From: Macropodus opercularis
Taxonomy: Eukaryota > Chordata > Actinopteri > Anabantiformes > Osphronemidae
Direction: 5' to 3'
Assembly (NCBI GenBank): GCA_030770545.1
Contig: JAUCMP010000026.1
Coordinates: forward strand, 4,320,501-4,384,500
DNA: 64,000 nt
The position numbers were made by a program, and so were the translations under genes. Shown here piece after piece: positions 57,595 to 64,000 of the stretch. Below the pieces are notes generated by a model. That model was not told the DNA's origin. It made no database searches and saw only the letters and a list, made by a program, of their open reading frames with translations. The stretch's first letter is position 1. Every line of letters starts with the position of its first letter.

Positions 57595-58890
57595 GCAAAC
57601 AGAAGTGTGTTTGGACAGTCTCTGCTGCCTCTGTGCTCTTCACTCAGCAAACAGCGGCATTCCTCTGCTAACACATACACACACCTATACACACGGACAC
57701 ACAGACGCACATAGTGAACATTCCCATCCCTGGCCCCCAGGATTGGACCCAGCAGGCTCAACTACACCCCTCCAACCCATCTCCAAAACACAAGACAGTC
57801 TTTGTCCTGCCAACGCTCCACACACTGCTACAAGTCATAGAGTATCACCATTTAGAAAACTCAGATCCAACGGTTGTACACGTGCATTTAGTGGTTTTAA
57901 GTGTGTGTGTGTGTGTGTGCGCGCATACAGGTCCTCGTTCCACACGGTTGTAACGTCACTCACTGGTCTCGCCTCTAGCTTTTCCCTCCAAGCACCACAA
58001 ATAGAGCCACGACTTCCTCTGTCTAATCCGACTGGAATCCCGGACACCAGCTAACAAACTCCACTCCCTCTGCTTTCCTCCCTTCTTATGTGTCACCTGC
58101 TGCTTCATCTGCTTGAGACTGCTCCAGAGCTGAGGTCAGAGGTCAGATATGAGGTCATATCCTGCATGTGGGATGATGGCATGCTTGTACCTGTGCCACT
58201 GATATCAAAACACCGGATGCATTGATTACATCAGCTGAATAATTAATCATCATTGATTCCAAGCACCTAACTGTGTCTATTGAAGTAAATCTAAGATGAA
58301 GACACATCTGACATTGTGACTTGAGCCGTTCGGATTCAGAAGCGAGGGCCTGCAGGACAACACATTCAGTCAAGACGATTTCCTCCTGCAATGAGGATGT
58401 CTGAAATAAATCAGAGGTCCGTGTCCAGATGTGCAATCGGTTGGTAGACAGTGACACACACACATTTGTTTGAAAGTCCCTGTTTAAAGCATCCATTCCG
58501 TTGACTGACGGTACCAAACACTGACACGCAGGGGAAAAGACGAAGGCGCAACAGGCAGGTGTTGAATGCAAAAACACGGTTGTCATGGCAAAAAGAGCAA
58601 CCGGTTGAAACCAGAAAACAAACTCCCACAGCACAGCAAAATAAAAGTGGTTTAAATAGGAAACGTAGGGCAACGATCTTTACAGTAATCTAAACACACA
58701 AGTCTCACCTTAAACATTTAGCTTTTGTCAACGAAAACATGCAACATATACCACACGCATGGTGAACACAAACTGCGTGACACATTTCCCAACAGACCCT
58801 CAGAAACACATGCAGACGTGACTTATACCAATAAAAAAAGGAAAAGAAAAGAAAACACAATCTTGTGACTGTGTCCAGCTGCTTATACAT

Positions 58891-58928
<38 letters not shown>

Positions 58929-61385
58929 GAGATGATGCAACATTTCATCAGATGTTTCTTATGATACAGCTGTCAAACACAGCTGCAGCTGGGCCCCCAA
59001 CACACTCTCAAACAAAAAGCGTCCTATCACACACACAGCCCCAATTACTTATGTCGGTAACAACACATGAGTACATCCACCTACTGATCAACAGTGTGCA
59101 ATCATCTTTGTGTGGGTCAGTGTTTTGTACATTATATCCTAGTACAACACTTTCCCTTTTTCCCTTCGCTTCAGCCGTGCACAAGTGGTCACCACATTGA
59201 AGGAAACAGACCTTCTTGGGAAAGCATGTGTGCATTTGTGTGTGTGGGGTGTTGGTAACAGACCAAGAAAGCCCATTTGTGAGCTGACCTACATACAAAC
59301 CAATAAGACTCAGATGGATTTCCCAACACACACACACACACACACACACGCAGAAAACACAGAACATTACAAAACAGACTTACGTTTAAAAAGTTTGCTT
59401 TATTTTTTTGGAAGCAAAACACACACACGGTACAAACACAAGTGTTTGTTTAAGCTCTCAAGGCCGCACAGAGGCCGGTCTAGGTGCATCACTTTTACTC
59501 CTCTATCTGCATGTATGCCAGCAAATCTGTGCATGTGTGTGTCTGGGTCACTTGTGACGTGGCGTTGCCTGGAAGTTATGTAAGCATCAGCAGGGTAATG
59601 TTATCTGTGCTCCAAGAGCAGGACACACTCCCACGAAGGTTTCCTCTGCCGTCTGGCCAACGCACACACACAGGGGCCCTAAAGTTAATTAGTAGAAGTC
59701 TTGGATGAAAAATGTGAAGTGTAGTGAAAAAGAGCCAGAGAACAGCACAGAGGGATAAACGAGAGAGAGAGTTGTAGCAGGAAACGTGGGAGACAACTTT
59801 AAAATAGCACAATGTGCTGAATATACATATCACTGCTTGCTGTTAAACATGTGACGCTACATGCACACACACGCACGCACGCACACTCCTTCTGACCCAT
59901 CTCCGGTGAGTCAAGTCCAGCTGACATCTCTGCTACAGCCAGGGTGAGGTTCAGTGATGGAGGAGGAAGTCAGGACTTCCTGTGTTGCCATGCCCTCAGT
60001 AACCACACTGGCACTCTGCAGATTGATGCTGAAATAAGCACACACACGCATACAAACACAGCTGGCCGAGCAAACGCACACAAACGCGCAAAGAAACACA
60101 CCTGCCCTACTGATCCTGACGCCGCGCTCTGTAATGTGCGAATGTTGCTGATTTGCTGTGCATGGAATGTAAATCGTCAGCTGGAAAGTTGCTACACCTG
60201 AACACTTGGCGCTAGTGTACTTACATAATGAGTGTGTGCGTCTGCAGGTATGCATAAGCACATTACACCCAGGACGAGTAAGCCCTCAACGTCCAGCCTC
60301 AGAGCTCACAGCTGCACAACAACGGTATAAAAAACAACAAGGCCTGATGATGAATCCATTAACGCCACAATGACTTCACCAACATCCAATACATATATTA
60401 ACTGAAGAAGAGACACCGGCTTTGAGCTACAGGATGATGTGTAACTACAGTTTGCTCCCATCTATTAAAATCCTAAAAAATTATGAGACGTCCACCCTTG
60501 CTTGTGTGACGTCACCACCTCAAAGTATCCACTTGCATTTAAATTGTTGACAAAATTGTGCTAATTTTGACGTTGCATAAAAGAACTTTTATTTATTCCT
60601 TTCTGGTTGTTTGCCGTCGTGTTTGAATCCATGTGGGACCCAGTCAGGAGAAATATGCCTTTTGACAAGCAAGAACAGGCCAAGCAGCAGCTCTGCTATG
60701 CAGCGTGGCTGCGTCGAACGCTAAATATCCCTAGGGAGCTTAAAAACTAGCTGCATTACACCCACATTACACAATTACAGAATATGCTGTAGTCTTCTGG
60801 AGAGATGTCATTTTCTGGGTGGACTGTCCTCTAGAGTTTTCTTCCCAACGTATTTAAGTTCTACAACATCTGCATATGGCTTTGCCCATAACTACTGAGA
60901 ACAAGCCTAGTCAGTGTTCAGCCTGTAGCCTCGGTGCCAGCTCATACCTCCACCCAGTCCAAACCTCCCTCTATGGTCCTCCCCCAACGAGAGGAGGGCA
61001 GCTGTCAGCCGACCTACTTCTGTAGCTGGGTCTGCTCCAGAGCTGAGCAACGTAACGTCTGGAGGGACAGCGGGCCGAGCCGGGCCCAGCCGGGCCCCGT
61101 GCTTTGATCTTAACACGCACCTACGCACCTTTGCAGCCACACACTCCCACGGACGCAAATACACATGGCTCTCATACTCCAAGACAAACACATTTCAAAG
61201 GCGCAGACAATGCCTGGATCAACACCTGAGCACACGCACGCAAAGTCTTAAAATGTCGCACTGACATGGTAATAAGCACACGCTTGTTTGTGCTCTCTTC
61301 ACTGGTGGAACACGCTGACATTTGAGCAGTTTATACTGGCAGAAATCACAGTCACCTTGGCACAAACAACATATAACAAAATAGG

Positions 61386-61388
<3 letters not shown>

Positions 61389-61422
<34 letters not shown>
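61389..61422. repeat. (CA)17 microsatellite
   Basis: Uninterrupted dinucleotide run in the fndc3b 5' intron. Confidence 0.95.
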
Positions 61423-61423
<1 letters not shown>

Positions 61424-64000
61424 CAATGCAGCTGCAAATCCAGACATAACAACTCAGGACCCACGCACACATGCACACACACCCTGCTTCACTATCACAT
61501 GAGGCTATTCTTGGGCTCACTGATATAAATGTTTTGAGATTAGTAACCATGCGACGCACAATGCGTGGATACACATACTGTTGCCGTTCGTGCGTTCACG
61601 CCTGCTCGTGGGACGCGCACGGAGAGACTCCTGACATACGTGAGCAAGTATGCACGTGCACGCAATCGTACAAAATCCAGACAGGGATGACTCATTATAA
61701 CCATTCCCTAATCAAGGATAAACGTCTAGAAGCAGGGAGAGAAAGTGAGGAGGGAGAAAGAACGAGAAGACGTGCAACAGCTGTCTGTGTGTAAACAGAC
61801 CCAGGGTCTCAATCATTTCCTGCTCTCCCTTCTTTGCTCCCTATTCATTCTGTTATTTGAATCCTCCAGGCGGAACAGCGACGAGTCACTTCTCCTCCCT
61901 CGTCCAACCCTGCTACGTTCATACTCATCACCCCCGCGCACGCTTTCTGTGGTCCTCACAAACCTCCTCACTGGACACAAACCCAGTGCTGTTCAGCCTG
62001 TGAGTCACACACCAGGAATGCCCCGCATTAGCAGGGGGACAGAGGGATAGATAGATGGAGGAGAGCGAGGGCGGAAGACATGCTGGGAGAGGAGAAGAGA
62101 AAAGAGAAGAAGCGTGAGTGTCAGTGGAAAGAAAAGGAGGAGAGACTGGAGCTCCAAGATTAGCCGGGACTTTCCCCTCGATGCCCCACTTTGAATTCAT
62201 TCCTTTTTGAGCAAAGCCTACACCAAATATTTGTATTATTATTATTATACATCAGAGGCTCTGATCATTCCTTAACCACCCTGGCGGGGCCCACCCATTA
62301 ACTGACCCACATGTGTGTCCATCCAAGAGTGAAACTAAAGGAGGCTTCCCTGTGAAATCCAAACAGACGTGGTGTAAACACTCACATGTGTAACCTGTGC
62401 AGCTGTGCACGGCGACTCGGGCACATTTGTACACATTTAGAGAACACAGCGCTTTGATGAATGCTATCGCCACGCGATCAATAAAGCTATGTGCAATCAA
62501 TCTAAGCCCAAAAGCAGCACGAGTGTTATGATGCAAGTTGCATCTTGCAAATGGCCAGGATATTAATTTTACAAAACACTACAAGAGGCAGAGGCAGGGA
62601 AGCGAGGAAGGAAGTGAAGGAGGTAGGACAGGGAGGGAAAAGGAGGAGGGAAGGAGGGAGGGAGAAGTGCTCCAGCTGTACCCTGAGCTTCAAGGGAGCC
62701 AAGAATTTCATCCCTAGAAAAGCTCTTTCTTTCTCGCTCTGTCTCTCTGGAAAATTCTGCAAGCGCTCTCCACTACACAGCTGTTGCTCTACTTTCACAC
62801 AGTCGTACGTTCGAAGACAGACACAGCAGCCTCCAGAGTTTTCTGCACCCCCTGCTAACGCCATGTTGACCTAAGTGGGCCAGCCCTAACAGCGAATGCA
62901 GACTTCCCTGGAGCTGGCAGGCCAGAGCGAGTCGGCAGTGCAGAGGTGGCCGGGGTCACTGCAGAGAGGAAGTGGCCTCGCCCGGAATGCATGGCAGCAG
63001 ACGCGACCAGACATGCAGCGTCTGGTTCTCTCACTTTCACTCCATCCCTCGTTTTTACTTTGCTCCTCTCTTCTTTTATTTACCTTGCTTCATTATATCA
63101 TTATATCATCTTATTTCCACTCCACGTCAGCCTCCCTCCGCTTCCCCTCCTCAGGCCCTACTGTGTGAGGGCATTGGGTTTATAAGCGAGTGCTGGGCAG
63201 GGCGTACAACAACAATCAACTCCCTCTCCTGCTCAGACACACACTGGAGTCAGGCTCCTAGCTACCTTATGCGGAGTCCTTTTTGATCCAAAAGCACAGT
63301 GGTGTGGAAAGCAGCACAGAAAGAAAAAGGCAGGTACGTTGCACACAAGTGCACGTAACGTATGCCTGGAGGGACCACATTCCACCACAAGCCACCTGCA
63401 GTGGAGCTCATTCCCATGGTGACCAGTTCGCCAAATCCAATAGGACATAACACACCCGCACTAAGCTCAGCGCCAGTTTTACAGTTAGCCTGGGGATATA
63501 AAAGCTTGTGGGCAAATGCTCGTTTGCCCTAATTTGCCTGGCCGTCAAGGCAGAATGACTTAAACACACATTACAGACAGGCAGGGGATTTTTTACGTGA
63601 ATGGCTGCGAGTCTTTACCTACTGTAGCACAACACAAAGCAGAAAGAACAAAGAAAGGACAGAAGCTCCGAGACTATCAATCTGTTGGCGGTTTCCGGGG
63701 GATGTAGTCTTGGATGGATGACGCGCCTCCATATCCAAACAATACTCAATACCCAACATCAGTAATGAATATGAGTTTTGTTACGTTCGTTAATTTGTCT
63801 AGTCACACCCATAAAGACACACAAACACAAGAAAAGACATGCATCCAACCCCAGACTTTATTTTGGATGACGGCTATAAATAGATGATGGCTATGAATCT
63901 GCTCCCATTTAATTTCACACAAATAGGGATGAGAACATTTCATTTCAGTGCACACGCTGTAAATCCTTTCAGGCGACAGGTCAGATGCAATACAGACATC

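Larger units (their letters stand above)
56103..64000 (-). other. fndc3b 5' intron, continuing past the right edge
   Basis: Upstream of the first fndc3b exon seen here. The next exon by mammalian structure encodes a segment ending in ...GTLQCIQ; I searched minus-strand sequence for its coding pattern and did not find it, so I read the region as intron. It holds (CA)n runs at 57558-57590, 58896-58925, 59326-59349 and 61389-61422, a poly-C run near 57063-57074, and purine-rich stretches near 62040-62150 and 62585-62665. No independent gene was recognised on either strand. Confidence 0.55.

Overview
The window is vertebrate nuclear DNA, most likely from a ray-finned fish of the percomorph type. 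Reasons: split genes with canonical introns, compact introns, many (CA)n/(TG)n microsatellites, and protein sequences that read as teleost versions of four well-known vertebrate genes. There is no bacterial, viral or plasmid content, no operon and no CRISPR array. Exons were assigned by translating the sequence, matching remembered protein families, and requiring splice sites and codon phase to agree across every junction. No database search was possible.

Layout. (1) 1-2700: the first coding exon, 5' UTR and CpG-rich promoter of tnik (TRAF2/NCK-interacting kinase), minus strand; the rest of the gene lies off the left edge. (2) About 4150-14331, with 5' sequence probably reaching about 20.5 kb: phospholipase D1 (pld1), minus strand. 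It is complete in 25 coding exons (1048 codons) with PX, PH and two HKD catalytic motifs. (3) 23238-24740: a ghrelin/growth-hormone-secretagogue receptor gene (ghsr), plus strand, two exons, 383 aa, preceded by short upstream ORFs. (4) About 27.39 kb to beyond the right edge: fndc3b, minus strand. It has a long 3' UTR and 24 of its coding exons (1142 aa, nine FN3 domains and a C-terminal membrane anchor). The first coding exons lie beyond 64 kb, and 56103-64000 is intron.

Relationships. tnik-pld1-ghsr-fndc3b is the gene neighbourhood of human 3q26. As I recall the human order it is TNIK(-) PLD1(-) TMEM212 FNDC3B(+) GHSR(-). Here ghsr(+) precedes fndc3b(-), as if the FNDC3B-GHSR block were inverted relative to TNIK-PLD1. 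No tmem212 was seen. The genes are not known to share a pathway: Ste20-family kinase, phosphatidic-acid-generating phospholipase, appetite/GH peptide GPCR, and ER-anchored FN3 protein.

The most interesting details are small. pld1 lacks the alternatively spliced loop exon of mammals and has a UG-repeat acceptor at exactly that junction, and it has two GC-AG introns. ghsr has a long extracellular loop 2, an intron-retention form and stacked uORFs. fndc3b has dinucleotide repeats abutting two donor sites. There are two hairpin relics of one dispersed repeat and a perfect 15-bp inverted repeat in a fndc3b intron. I found no convincing new multi-gene system.
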